DNA of 64,000 bases. Source: Listronotus oregonensis (taxonomy: Eukaryota > Arthropoda > Insecta > Coleoptera > Curculionidae). The translations under genes and the position numbers were made by a program. The stretch is from NCBI GenBank assembly GCA_019359885.1, contig JAHBCN010003224.1:57425-121424 (forward strand), written 5' to 3'. Positions 13,101 to 22,537 of this stretch are shown piece after piece (the first letter of the stretch is position 1; each line of letters begins with the position of its first letter). The notes under the pieces are model-generated. The model ran no database searches, had not been told where the DNA came from, and was given only the letters and a program-made list of their open reading frames with translations.

Positions 13101-14167
13101 GCTGCGCAGCCTTCGGTAGTAAATTAAGACGGCTCCCAGGGAAAAAAAGCCATGTGCAAGAAAGACCATTTTCATAAAATATTAACAAACATTAATAGTT
13201 TCATAACAATACTTTTCCTAATTTTTACTTAAACTTTAAACACACACTCAATAATTTTAAGTGCATATCGATACATAAATGATTTAGCAAATTTTGTACC
13301 AATTTTATTTGCAACACAGGTGTAATGTATTTGGTACTTTAATAAAACAAATATATTCCAAAACTTAACATTCATTTCTGTCCCGACACCGTAAAAAAAA
13401 GGCAAGGCAAGCTTACTCTGAAGCCATCACAACAAGTAGGTTTTGAACCAAGTGCAACAAATTAATGTGAAGTGTAGTATTTGACAATGACACATCAGAA
13501 TTATTTTATAATTTGTTTTAAAGAGAAAAACAGGTTTACACACTTAAAGCTGTGCTTAAAGTACCTAAAGAATCTTAATTTTTTGATTTTTTTTTTGTTT
13601 TAAATGTGGAACAACATACAAAAATTATAAATTATTAAATCGGTTGGTCACTTTATACTTGGCAAACTCATTATAAAACAGAAAGTTGAGATTTACATTT
13701 CAACGAAAACATTTTTCCAAACTTTTAAGATATCATAACCTCACTATTTCATATTTTAATTTAATTTTTATAATTATTTCCCCATCCCTCAGCCATGGGC
13801 CGAATGTCAATATTGCTTTTTAAGTTACTAAATAAGCAGAGGCGATTGTTAAAAAAAGTTTTTAAATCATTTTAAGAACAAATTTTTTTCCAACTGTATC
13901 TAACTGTTTGGAAGTTACTGTATAAGATATGTTTTTTTAATCCATTTAAATTTTAGGCGGCAAGGTCTCAAATTACATACAGCTAGACATTTGGGCATTA
14001 AACCATTTAAATGCGATTTATGCCCTAAGGCATTTTTAGTTAAACAAAAATTGGAAGAACACAGAAATTGTCATACAGGCAATTCTCCAATTAAATGTAC
14101 GATGTGTGATGAAACTTTTAAAAGGCATTCAAATTTAGTACAGCATAGAAATAGGCATCATTTTATG
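856..14167 (+). CDS. C2H2 zinc-finger protein gene, five exons visible
   Basis: Probable DNA-binding nuclear regulator; the target is unknown. Exons 856-1189, 4860-5003, 8015-8260, 12165-12426 and 13957-14167 join in phase (1,1,1,2) into one open frame of 399 codons. The first roughly 250 residues are acidic and basic low-complexity sequence with no recognised domain; I saw no ZAD or BTB domain. The last two exons encode five C2H2 fingers starting CKAC, CQIC, CRMC, CDLC and CTMC, each with 12 residues between the second Cys and first His. The third finger is split by the last intron. Linkers such as HLGIKPFKC resemble the usual TGEKP type. The first in-frame ATG is at 913, but the frame is open back to the acceptor at 855, so an upstream exon may exist. 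After HHFM at 14167 there is a good donor (gtaata); the next exon was not found. Without splicing the frame would stop at 14308. Confidence 0.85.
1565..2596. repeat. Foldback element, about 1.03 kb, in zinc-finger intron 1
   Basis: The ends are inverted copies: the left arm around 1583-1610 (ttgcgtttgtcgtcaaacca) matches the reverse complement of 2556-2585. The similarity continues inward through tagccgtttaaaa on both sides. Inside are diverged units of roughly 130-180 bases, with the AAGGTATGTA-type boundary direct in the left half (near 1876 and 2002) and inverted in the right half (ending near 2320 and 2500), all rich in aacaaacaagaac motifs. No coding capacity. It is a non-autonomous foldback element. 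Confidence 0.7.
2994..4578 (-). mobile_element. Degenerate Tc1/mariner-like transposon
   Basis: Terminal inverted repeats: the left gtcttcattaatgtccgtaa and its right-hand inverse near 4554-4573, bordered by TA on both sides (2992-2993, 4579-4580) as expected for this superfamily. A broken transposase lies inside on the minus strand (3546-3782). Confidence 0.75.
3546..3782 (-). pseudogene. Broken mariner-type transposase fragment
   Basis: The minus-strand frame contains MHPYKVTILQELLSPDFPKC. This matches the conserved block of insect DDE transposases (HPYK..ilQEL.p.D...R..F) that joins the N-terminal helix-turn-helix part to the catalytic core. After about 45 residues the family pattern (SDEAWFHLSGYVN) continues only with altered residues (SSLTKLGFICRVMLIV), which suggests a frameshift. 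Catalytic regions are not recoverable. It would have been the transposase of the surrounding TIR element. Confidence 0.65.
4860..5003 (+). CDS. Zinc-finger gene, second exon
   Basis: A 144-base symmetric phase-1 exon, bounded by ttttttag and ag|gtgagc. It encodes a polar stretch with the motif SDLTWNQIQHYQDQGN. It has no alternative start and is recognised from splice sites and phase match with both neighbours. Confidence 0.7.
5203..5486. repeat. Small TIR element (MITE), about 285 bp
   Basis: The left end gccgctttccagcctgcc and the right end ggcagctggaaagcgac are imperfect inverted copies. The interior is GC-richer than its surroundings and non-coding. It lies in zinc-finger intron 2. Confidence 0.6.
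5630..7660 (+). mobile_element. 5'-truncated non-LTR retrotransposon with broken reverse transcriptase
   Basis: Reverse-transcriptase homology runs over several frames: a finger region with KNSWEIINKLRNN, then VGPDGMPFKIIKEVSPKL, then the palm with FCDLSRAFDCV, GVPQGGILSPILFS and LYADDATILVS (near 6683), followed by LFLNASKTQFLIF, and a C-terminal part (VQSRLTYGILLWGCS, THNTRNKSSLVLP). No endonuclease domain is present, so the 5' part is missing. There are frameshifts near 5860, 6000, 6330, 6480, 7015 and 7258, so it is dead. The 3' end has an A-rich tail (aataaataaaaataaaa). It belongs to the broad Jockey/CR1-type assemblage; the clade is not resolved. Confidence 0.85.
8015..8260 (+). CDS. 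Zinc-finger gene, third exon
   Basis: Symmetric phase-1 exon between ccttttag and ttgg|gtatgt. It encodes a lysine/arginine-rich segment (RKKPKKLVIKPKRQKR) that could serve as a nuclear localisation signal. Joining to exons on both sides keeps the frame. Confidence 0.8.
8400..9060 (-). pseudogene. Degenerate mariner transposase
   Basis: Reading the minus strand from 8935 downward gives SVTGDETMVS (mariner SGDETWV), VVTTIFCDSQAILLTYFKET (mariner iFWD.qGilL.ylp) and LLDDNASVHTADVIKAALKK (mariner HDNApsHta), the three blocks of the DD34D catalytic core. Stops and frame changes separate them. A further stretch toward 8400 (SYREEIFPVIKRFKKSKNS) may be the C-terminal part. It lies in zinc-finger intron 3. 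The family match is clear; no activity is possible. Confidence 0.75.
9316..9415. repeat. Dispersed palindromic repeat with gggactaaag motif
   Basis: It begins gggactaaagtgttttagtc, itself a short palindrome, then has ttgttgttacc and ends with ctttagtctc. The same order of motifs occurs at 49,318-49,425. Its nature is unknown; it may be a terminal part of a mobile element. Confidence 0.45.
9555..10176 (+). mobile_element. Fragment of a second non-LTR reverse transcriptase
   Basis: Frames read HDRQYGFRHRRSTADLFAFV, then FVALDISKA, INAGVPQG, FADDSTLHSS and FNASKTQS-like sequence, the usual order of reverse-transcriptase palm motifs. They are broken by several frameshifts and by deletions. Positions 10,030-10,165 match 11,311-11,452, so both belong to one family. 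Confidence 0.75.
10200..10442 (+). repeat. 3' end of a non-LTR element family
   Basis: Contains (ttttatt) repeats, tgacatttg, agctttgtcaataagattgt and acaataaagcatttttga. The same sequence occurs at 33,186-33,432, so this is a repeated 3' untranslated end. An aataaa signal is present near the end. Confidence 0.7.
10461..11302 (-). mobile_element. 5'-truncated non-LTR element with RNase H domain, minus strand
   Basis: Nearly identical to the 3' two thirds of the element at 52,502-53,865. It encodes part of an RNase H domain (IFSDSQAAIKAL, VTLSWVPGH) and a C-terminal CCHC-like region (PICRLCDEEEEAASHIIYEC). The frame is disturbed after WVPGH. The 3' end, at the low coordinate, carries a (ttga)n tail read as ttgattgattgattga. 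The 5' cut falls inside the RNase H domain near the FQAEIYAIE motif. High similarity to the other copy suggests recent activity of this family. Confidence 0.85.
11311..12050 (+). mobile_element. 3' part of non-LTR reverse transcriptase (same family as 21 kb and 37 kb copies)
   Basis: Encodes the C-terminal reverse-transcriptase region: LDSIQRKAVRLINDPTITEK, LSLFYRYFYGFYSEELA and PNRATRSATFMHPFTVRLER, ending with SSNI at 11955. The upstream part is frameshifted. The shared 3' end has gcatcagccttcgtggactg followed by an A-run. Related copies are at 20,820-21,442 (minus) and 37,440-38,100 (plus). Confidence 0.8.
12165..12426 (+). CDS. Zinc-finger gene, fourth exon (fingers 1, 2 and start of 3)
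   Basis: Acceptor ttgttttag, donor ttacag|gtatgg. It encodes fingers beginning CKAC (His spacing H-x4-H) and CQIC (H-x3-H), then the first part of a third finger, CRMCGKLFYR. It enters in phase 1 and leaves in phase 2. Confidence 0.9.
12705..13920. mobile_element. Tc1/mariner-like TIR element filling zinc-finger intron 4
   Basis: Inverted ends of about 85 bases: left cagtgaccgccaaaaagttg and right end gttactg, with tcgcctctgctta at the inner limit of the left arm and its inverse in the right arm. TA is present on both sides (12,703-12,704 and 13,921-13,922). The cagtg.cc.ccaaaa start is typical of Tc1/mariner ends. No clear transposase survives inside. It makes up about 1.2 kb of the 1.53-kb intron and ends 36 bases before the next exon. 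Confidence 0.8.
13957..14167 (+). CDS. Zinc-finger gene, fifth exon (end of finger 3, fingers 4 and 5)
   Basis: Acceptor aaattttag. It completes finger 3 (RQGLKLHTARH), then encodes fingers CDLC...HRNCH and CTMC...HRNRH. A donor-like gtaata follows at 14168 in phase 0. This may be an internal exon or, if unspliced, the last coding exon with a stop at 14308. Confidence 0.85.
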
Positions 14168-14284
14168 GTAATAATTTTTTGTGCAAAATTAAAGAAAAAA
14201 AAAGAATTTTTTACTCAAAACTGTTTGACAACAATAAAAACCAGTCAAAACATTTCTTTTCCTTTATGCGTATCTGGCAACAGT

Positions 14285-14440
14285 GGCAACAGCGCACTGA
14301 CGACGTAAAAAAGATAGACCGAATTCAAACATTGTAAGACAGGTTAATGTAAACCGTTTAAATACCAATGTTGCCAAATGTAGTCTTTCTAAAGGAAATA
14401 AGCGGCGGCGGTAAACTTAATCTTCCGGCTTTTAAAATTT
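14285..14440 (+). repeat. Dispersed repeat shared with 60.7 kb
   Basis: Contains acagcgcactg, gttgccaaatgtagt and taatcttccggcttttaaaa, in the same order as 60,705-60,830 (acagcgcactg, ttgccaaatgtagt, taattcctcgtttattaaaa). No coding potential. Confidence 0.5.
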
Positions 14441-17400
14441 TTGAACTTTTTCAATGGTTTTAACTAAGTATCGATATCTTTAACCAAAAAGGAAAAATTC
14501 ATTTTTAAAAAATGTTTGTTTTATGTGTAAATCCAAAACAAAGGGTGATTTGTTTACTTTAAACTGCTTTAAATCAAAAAGCAATAACGTGTTTTAACCC
14601 TTTTTGAAATAACCCCTATAAATGCTTTTTTATATACATATGCATTATAATTTTTGGGAATTTAAAATTTTTTGTTGACATTTATTAAACCCAGATCAAC
14701 CATAAAAAACAAACAAGTACTAAATTGGTAGCTTTTAAAAATTTTTATCACAAAAAAAATAAAAAAAAAAAAAATGAAAAGGTACAATACATTCCAATAA
14801 TTCGTTGTTTTCCTTTTACCTGCTCTTTGTTGAAAAACTCAAAAAACTTTGGACTTAAGGGTCGGATTTAAAAATTTTCTTTATTTTTCTTACCTATTTT
14901 GGTTTTATAGTATTTATAGTATAAAGGCAAATTGCGGTGTTCAATAAAAGCCAGTCTTTTCATCTTCTTATTAGTCTTTTGGGGTTTTGTCGGGTATTTT
15001 CTGTTTTATCCCAAATACAAACCCCCAAACTATTATATTATAGGTAATCAGGACCTGTACAATTTCAAAGGTGCGGTGTCTACACAATGATACCTGTCAG
15101 GCAACTTATTTATGGCTGGGATTTCCACAGGGTTGTCATTTAAATTTTATTGCGCAAATCAAATTATTTAAATTATATATCTTTGTCCTTTTCCCCCTGC
15201 CCCGAATGGGGGGGCTTTGGTTGTCCTAAACCCGCCTGACAAATTTCAGGACTATTTTGTGCATTCCAAGATGGTTATCGGTTTTTTGTTCGAAATTAAG
15301 TTTAAATTTTAAAATGATTTTAAATTTGGAGAAATCTTTTCCAACTTCATTTTTTTTTTCCAAAATTTTTGTTTGGAAAAATTTTTAAAAATGCATCTAA
15401 CGTTATTATTTACTTCTCAGCAACGTTTAACAAAGTTTTTAAAAAAAAAAATCTCGGTACCAACCCCTATTTTTCAGGTAAATAAAAAAAAAAAGAAAAA
15501 AAAATTGGGGCCCCAATTTTTTTCCCCATATAAACATAATTAAACCTTTTTTTTTAAAAATTCCCCTTTTAAAAAAAATTTCTTAGCCAAATTTTTCGAC
15601 AAAAATTTTTAGTTTTTGGGGGAAATGTTTATATTCCCATAATTAAGGGCGTCCATTTGGCCCGGGCCCCCCCCCTCTTATTTTTTTTATTTTCCCCTGT
15701 AAAATTTTTATCTTGGGGGTTCCTTTCCTCGGTGCTTTAAAAAATTTTGGGGGTTTACAGGGTTCGCAAAAGTTATTACGATTCATTTTTTTAAATAAAC
15801 CTTTTTTTATATTTTGGCCCCTCTTTTAATTCTTTTAAAATTTTGTCAACTCGGTTAAAAGAATTTTTCAGAAAAAAAAAATAAAAAAAAAACTTTTTCC
15901 ATTATTTAAAAAATGAATAAAAATCCCCGGGGGTTTTAATAAATAAAAAAGGCTTATTGTAAGGTTATTCATCCTTATTTATTTTTTAATTAAAGATTAG
16001 GGGGTTTAAATTTTAGTGTCAAATCTTCAAATTTTAAAACCCTTTATTTTTCTTATTTTAAATACACCCCTTATATTTTTGGTCTTGATTGATTAAAAAC
16101 ATTTTTAATTAAACCTTGAAATTTCCCAAAAATTAAAATTATTGTTGAAAACTCATTTTTCTTATTTTAAAGTAATACCATTAAAAAAAAATTTAAAAGG
16201 GGGTTTGAAAAAATTTTTGACTTGGTTTCTAAAACTTAATTTTACCTAAACCCCTTGGTTAAGGTATAAAGTTAAAAATTTAAAAAAAATTAAAATTGGG
16301 TTTAAAATTAAATTTAAAGGTTTTTTTTAAAAAATTTTTTTCAATTAAAAAAATTTTTTCTAATTTTTTTAATATGATAAGATTTTTTAATTAAATAAAC
16401 TAATTTTAAAAAATTGTTTTTCCCCAATATATTTTTTTTAATTTATTGCTATTAAAATAGATGCAAAATGGTTTTCAAAAAACAATGTGTCAAATTTCGA
16501 TAGGGTTTAATTAGAAAATGTTTTTTAATTTATCAACCCCAAAAATCAAAATTTAAAAAAAAAATAAATTAAAATTTAAAGTTAAAATTTTGGGGCCCCT
16601 TTAAGACCAAAATGACATAAAGGGGAATATAACCCCAAAATTCCGTTTTTTAATCAGAAATGTATTTTATTCTTTTTAAAAAAAAAGTCAAAAAGTTTTT
16701 TTTTTTTATTTTTTCTCTGGGCCATGTTGGGAAAAAAAGGAAAATGTTGACTAAAGGGGCTAAAAATAAAAAAAACAGTGTTCCATTTAAAAAACCATCC
16801 TGCGTTTTTTGGGCCAAATTTTTTTAAATGCACCAAAAAAGGTAACGTCAAAATATGAAAAATTTTCAGTAAAAAAAATGAGCTACATAAAAGGGGGGGC
16901 TTTTTTAATATGAATTTTAAAATTTACTTTTTTGTTATTCCGTTGCGGTTGCGTTGGTTTTTAAAAAAAAAAAAAAATTTTTGCTTGATTTTTTTTTTTT
17001 TAAAAAGGGGGTTTAAGACTAGTATTTAAGACTACTTAAAACCCCCCCCAAATCTCCCCCCCCTGAAAAATGGGGGGTTTTGGTTTAAACCCCCTTTAAA
17101 TGCCTCAAAAAAAAATGGCCCTTTAAAAACCCCCACATTTTTTTTTTCAAGTTATTTATCTTTTTTTTTTTTTAAAATTGAATAGGCCCAATTTTGGTTT
17201 TTTTCAAGGGAATGACAAAAAAAAAACCCAAATTTTCTTTTGTTAAAATGTATTTTTACAAAATTTTGGTAAAATGGGAAAAAAAAAAAATTAATTCCTA
17301 AAACTTTTTTTAAAAAATTTTTCCCCTTAAACTTTGAAAAATTTTTAAAAACAAGCTCCCCCTTTTAAAAAATAGGGCCCCCCCGGAGACGTTTTTTTCA

Positions 17401-20400
17401 AAAATTTCCCCCAAAACTTTTTAAAAAAATCATGAAATTTGCTACATCCTTTTTTTTTTCCCCCGAATCAAATTTTCCCCCAAAATTTTAAAAATTTTAA
17501 ATTTGGGGCGTACCATTCTGAAAGGGTTGGGGGAAAAAACATTCCATTTTTTTTCCATTCTGTTTTTTTAAAATTTTGATACCTGGGTTTTTAGGAAAAA
17601 AAGGGACCTTCCCCTTTTTACCCTCTTAAGGGGGCTTAACCTCCTGGTTAATTTTTTAAACACTTAGGCAGTGCATTTTTTTCTTTTTTTTAAAAAACCT
17701 TTTGGGTTTTGGGGAATAAAATTTTTGATAACAATTTTTTTTTAAAGGGGCCCCATTTAAAGGGGGTTTATATCCTTTAAAAACTTTTTTTTGGCAAATG
17801 TGTATTGAATCACCCCACGAGTTTTTTACCAATGTTTAAGAAACATCCTGTAGATATTTAGTGTCGCATACATTCACCGTCACCCCTTTCCCCCAAAATT
17901 TTTAAACCCCCAAAGATAAATTGTTTTATATATTCTGAATTATATAAAAGTTGTAAAAACAGACATATTTCCCCTTTTAATAATTACTTATTGTTTTACT
18001 TAAATTATTGTAACAACTTAAAATACTAGTATGTAAATAAACAACAATTTTTTTTTGGGTTTTCCTTTTAAAAAATTTTTTCCCTTTTTTTGGTTCATTT
18101 TTTTCATAATTTTTTTGATAAAAAAAAAAATTAAAAATTAAAATTTTTTTCTCGGCGCATTTTTTCCCCCAAAAAAAAATTCCCCGGCAAAAAAAAACAT
18201 GATAAAAAACCCAAAAACGTCCCCCCAAAAAAGGGAGATTTATCCCCATTTTATTTTTAGGGAGGCGATAGAAGGGCCCATAATGCTGAATATTTGCCTG
18301 GAAAAGAAATCTACTGGGTAAATCAAACGACATTTTGTTTATAGTTTTGCCCTTATTTTGGGAAATTTTAAAATTTAAAAACGTTATTATATTATCTTTA
18401 AAAAAAATTTTGAAAAATGAAATATTTAAAATAAGACATAATGGCTTATTTTAAATAAAATTTCTATCAGTGGTCATGTTAAACTCTAGTTAATATTTGT
18501 TGGGGGAAATCTATCCCAATCTAATTTCTTTTTTAAAATTTTCCCCTTAAAACCCAAAAGTTCAAAACTTAAATATTTCTTTTGGTTTTTTGGGGTTCGT
18601 GTTTTAGTAAATTTTCTTTTTTGGGGGGCTGCCTTACTATTTTTTTGGAAAAAGGGGGGTTTCGGTCCGGGTCCCGGGGGGTTCCGGGGGGCCCGCTCAG
18701 CCCCCTTTTTTCCCCCCTTGGGAAATTTTTGGGGGCCCCAAAAAAAAAAATCCCCCCAAAAAAAAAAAAATCCGGGGTTTTTTTGGCAAGTCGGCCGTTT
18801 TTAAAAAAAACTAAAAAAAAAAAATTAAAAAAATTTTTTTAAAATTTGGGTTTTTAAAAAATTAGGGCGTTCTGATACTTTTTTACTTTTTATGACTTTT
18901 TCTTTAAAAACTGGGGTTTTTTGACTGGTATTTTATAGTATTCAAAAGAAAAAAAAAGGGGGTATGAAAATTTATTTTAAGTTTACCCCCTTTATTGGGA
19001 TCAAATGGGGAACCATGTATTTTTAAAATTAAAATTTATCTTCACATTTTTTCTTTTTTAATAAAATAAAAAAAACTTCTTTTAATAAAGATAAATGTGT
19101 AGCATCAATATCTGTTAATTTAAAAAAAACCTGGTTTCCTTGTAAAATTAAAAAGGAATTTATAATCAATTAAACACCTATCCCCTTTTTTGTCCTTTTT
19201 TTAAAAATTTTAAAATACTAGTCCCCAAAAAACCCCCTGTCCCAAATTTTTACAAAAATTATAAAAAGTAAAAAACTAATTTTTTTGTTTCAGAAGGTTT
19301 TCCTTTTCATCAATGATCATTACCCCCGGGAAAAAGGGAAAATTTTTTCGTGGCTAATTCATTTAAATTCAATGCTGTTCACATTTTTAATTAAAGTTAG
19401 GCAATATTGTTTTCCAAATACGTTTAAAAAAAAACTTCCCCTTTAAAAAACCCCTTCAAATTGGGTTTTTAAAAAAAATTTTAATTTTAAAAAGTAAAAG
19501 GGGCCCAAAAAAATTTTTTTAATTTTTTTTTAAGGTAAAAGCTTAAATAAAAAAATTTGATTGGCCCAAAAAATTTCGGGGGTTAAAAATTATCTTTTCT
19601 CCCCAAAAAAAATCTAGACTTAACATTCCCCTTTTTTCAATTTTGTGTTTCTCATGATGAAAACCTTAAAACCCCAAAATTTTTATTAAAGGGGGTTTAA
19701 AAAAAACCCTTTGGAAAAAATTTTTCCCAATACAACATTTTTAGCAAGATTTAATTTTTTTAAAACCCCCAAAAATGTTAAAAATTAAAAAATTATAAAA
19801 AAACCCCCAAAAAAATAAACCCCGATATAACGATTTGCGGGGTTTTTTTAAAATCTTTCCGATTTTGGAAAACAAAAGGTCTATAAATTGGTTTTTTTTT
19901 TTTTTAATATTCCCTTTTCCTTCTATCTTATTTTCCCTTTTTTTGCAACAAACGTATTCAAAAAAAATATAGTCATAATTTACATTTTTTTAAATCTTTT
20001 CCCCCAACAAACCACAAAAAAACAAAAAAAATTACCTCTAAAACTGCAGTAAAAAAAAAACAGGTTAAAATTTTCCCCCTCTCTCTCCCCTTTTTTAAAA
20101 AGTCAATAAGGTTTAAAATCTTTTTGTTCACCTTCTGAATACCTCAGGCATTTTTTAAAAAAAAATACAAAAAATTAAAAAAAGACCTTACTTTTGACAA
20201 AAAAATTTTTTTTTTAAAAATTTAAAAATAAAAAAATTTTTAACCCTTTTTTTTGGATATTATTATTGTAGCTTTTTAAAAAAACAGCTGCTGAACCCAG
20301 CCATTTGATTTTAAGAAACGACCAACCTTTTTTTTGTCATTAATTTGTTTCAGTCTGTTTTTGACCTTTTTAATTTGTTAAAAAGGGAAAAATTGATGAC

Positions 20401-20689
20401 GAAAGTACAAACCTTAAATGAAAGGGAAATATATTTAAAAGTTTTTAAAAAAAAATTTCTTATTTTTTTCTTTTAGTTTTATCTTGACAATGATTAAAAT
20501 TGCCCCAAAGGGGATTAATATTTTTTATTTTTTGGTTTTTTGGGGGTTTTTCCCTTTTTTTCTGTTGCAGGCGATCTGCAAGTTCCCTTGGGCCCAAAAA
20601 GGGCTGAAACCAAAATTTGTTAAAACCCAGGAAGGCTTTTAAGAAACCCAAAAATTTTTAAAGATCCCAAAAAACTACAAAACTTTTCT
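14441..20689. other. AT-rich sequence becoming unpolished, homopolymer-inflated (from about 15.0 kb)
   Basis: From about 15 kb nearly every word is a run of four or more identical bases (aaaaa, ttttt, cccc, gggg), unlike flanking sequence. Open frames here are low-complexity (K, F and G runs) and look artificial. The 3' end of the zinc-finger gene may be hidden here, but no finger motif was seen. Annotation from this block is not reliable. Confidence 0.7.
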
Positions 20690-20706
20690 NNNNNNNNNNN
20701 NNNNNN
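20690..20706. other. Assembly gap (17 N)
   Basis: A run of 17 undefined bases. Sequence quality changes across it, so it joins two pieces of assembly. Confidence 0.99.
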
Positions 20707-20819
20707 CCTACCCTTTCCCCCCGGACGTCATTAATGGCGTTGGGCATACCACAGCATTATAAACTATCTTTTACATTTACATGATGATTTTACACTTTAA
20801 ACCTTAGTTTATTTTATAT

Positions 20820-21442
20820 ATTTTTTTATCTTGGGACAGTCCACGAAGGCTGATGCCTAAGTACTAACGTACCGTGGGTATCTTAAGGGTGGTAGTAAGG
20901 GAGTTTGTTCACATGGGACTTAAATATTTGGAGATTGGGTGGAAAGGAAAAGGGGTTTCGGGGGGGAAAGCAGGTTCCATAGTTTTGACACTAAAAAAGG
21001 GATGAAGAAACGAAAAAAGCGGGAAGTTCGGAGCCTCTCTAACTGAACTGTAAAACGATGCATAAACCACTGTTGCTCTGTTGGGAGCTGCCAGAGAAGG
21101 AATTATACTGGCCAACTCCTCTGGCAAAAAGCCGTAAAAATACCTATAGAAGAGCGACAGATCCCCTACAGCTCGACGGTGGGCAAGAAAAAGCATTTCT
21201 GTGAGCGTGGGATCATTAATAAGACGAACGACTCTTCTTTGAATGAAGTCCAGAATGCTAAGTGTCGTAGGGGACGCCATTCCCCAGATATGAGAACAAT
21301 ATTCTAAAGAGGGTCTGATTTGGGATACCTAGAGAGTATACAGATTGAAAGAAGAGAAATACTTTCACAACAGCCGACATGACTGTGTTTTCAAGGCATT
21401 AAACTAAACAAGAGTTTTGCCGCCACAATCCAAGATAAGTTT
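20820..21442 (-). mobile_element. Non-LTR retrotransposon 3' fragment, minus strand
   Basis: The minus-strand frame (21,280 to 20,909) gives LDFIQRRVVRLINDPTLTEM, LSLFYRYFYGFLPEELA and SIIPSLAAPNRAT, matching the copy at 11.6-11.95 kb. Upstream sequence (21,290-21,440) also matches 11,311 onward, but about 150 bases corresponding to 11,390-11,540 are missing. The end near 20,830-20,880 carries the shared 3' sequence with cagtccacgaaggctgatgc. Confidence 0.8.
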
Positions 21443-21579
21443 GAGGTCTACTACACCCAAGCATAGCAAATTAATAACAATCACCATAGCCTATACTTCA
21501 AGTCCAAAATTTCTGTCAATGTCGCATCGCTAGCCTTTAGAGTGCCCCGGGTTGTGTGGGGTCAGGGGAATCAATTCCA

Positions 21580-22505
21580 GTGGGTTTCATTTAAAAAAAT
21601 AAATGATAAAATTTCGAAAAAACATAAAATTTTTTTTAAAAAACAAAAGTTATTTTCTCATATTTTCATCAACCCTTTTAATTAAAAAAAGCCTATTTTT
21701 TTTTTGGTATTATTCAGTTTAAAAAAAAAATGTAATTTTTTTGTTAAAATTTTGCATCCCTCCTATTTTGAGGTCATAGAACACAAACTTGTTTTTTTGG
21801 CTTTTTTTAAACGTTTCCAAAAACAATACATTTCTTACTTTAATTTTACCTTCCTCGATTTTATTTTGCTCATAAAAAAAAATAATAAAATTTCAGTTTT
21901 AACACAATTTAAAAAAAAGATGAAAAAAGAGAACGATAGAAAACCCCAAGTTACACCGACTTGCCAATTCACCACCGATCTTGCAGATTTAATATTAAAT
22001 ACGATATTTTCACGCCTTGCTTTATCGAAAATATCCACTATAAAGGAACACGAACCCCTGAGATCAAAAACTTAGAAATCCAATAACTATTTCGGGTCTT
22101 TCGGCTCCATATTTAGGATTTCTATGTCGAGGTTTTTTTTGCATTACGGGCCGAGTGAAGAAGGTTCCCCATACCTTATAAAAATGTAAAAAAAAACTTT
22201 ACAAAAACAGGTCAATTTTTTTAGAATTTCGAGTTGAATTCGGACGTAAACGTTTTACCTATTTTTTATTAAAATTAAGGTTTTTTTTTCGTTTTTTTTT
22301 GATTTTTTTTTTTTAAATATTAAAATAAAAATTTTTTTAAATTTTTTTTCGTGCAAATGACAAATTTTAAAAAAAAAATATGTCAAAAAATGGAATTAAA
22401 CAATTTAATTATTTTTTTTTTTGAAATACTATCAGAGGGGCCCCAAAAAAAACAGCTTCTGATTCATGTTTAACAATCGGAAAGTAAAAATTTTAAAAAA
22501 ATGCA

Positions 22506-22537
<32 letters not shown>

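Noticed and set aside
13991..14308. Separate single-exon gene starting at 13,991
   Set aside because: The start would be TTG and the frame continues upstream into finger 3 through a good acceptor, so it is an exon of the zinc-finger gene.
16654..20651. Several open frames of 60-118 codons in the 16-20.7 kb block
   Set aside because: They are low-complexity, in homopolymer-inflated sequence, with no domain or splice support.
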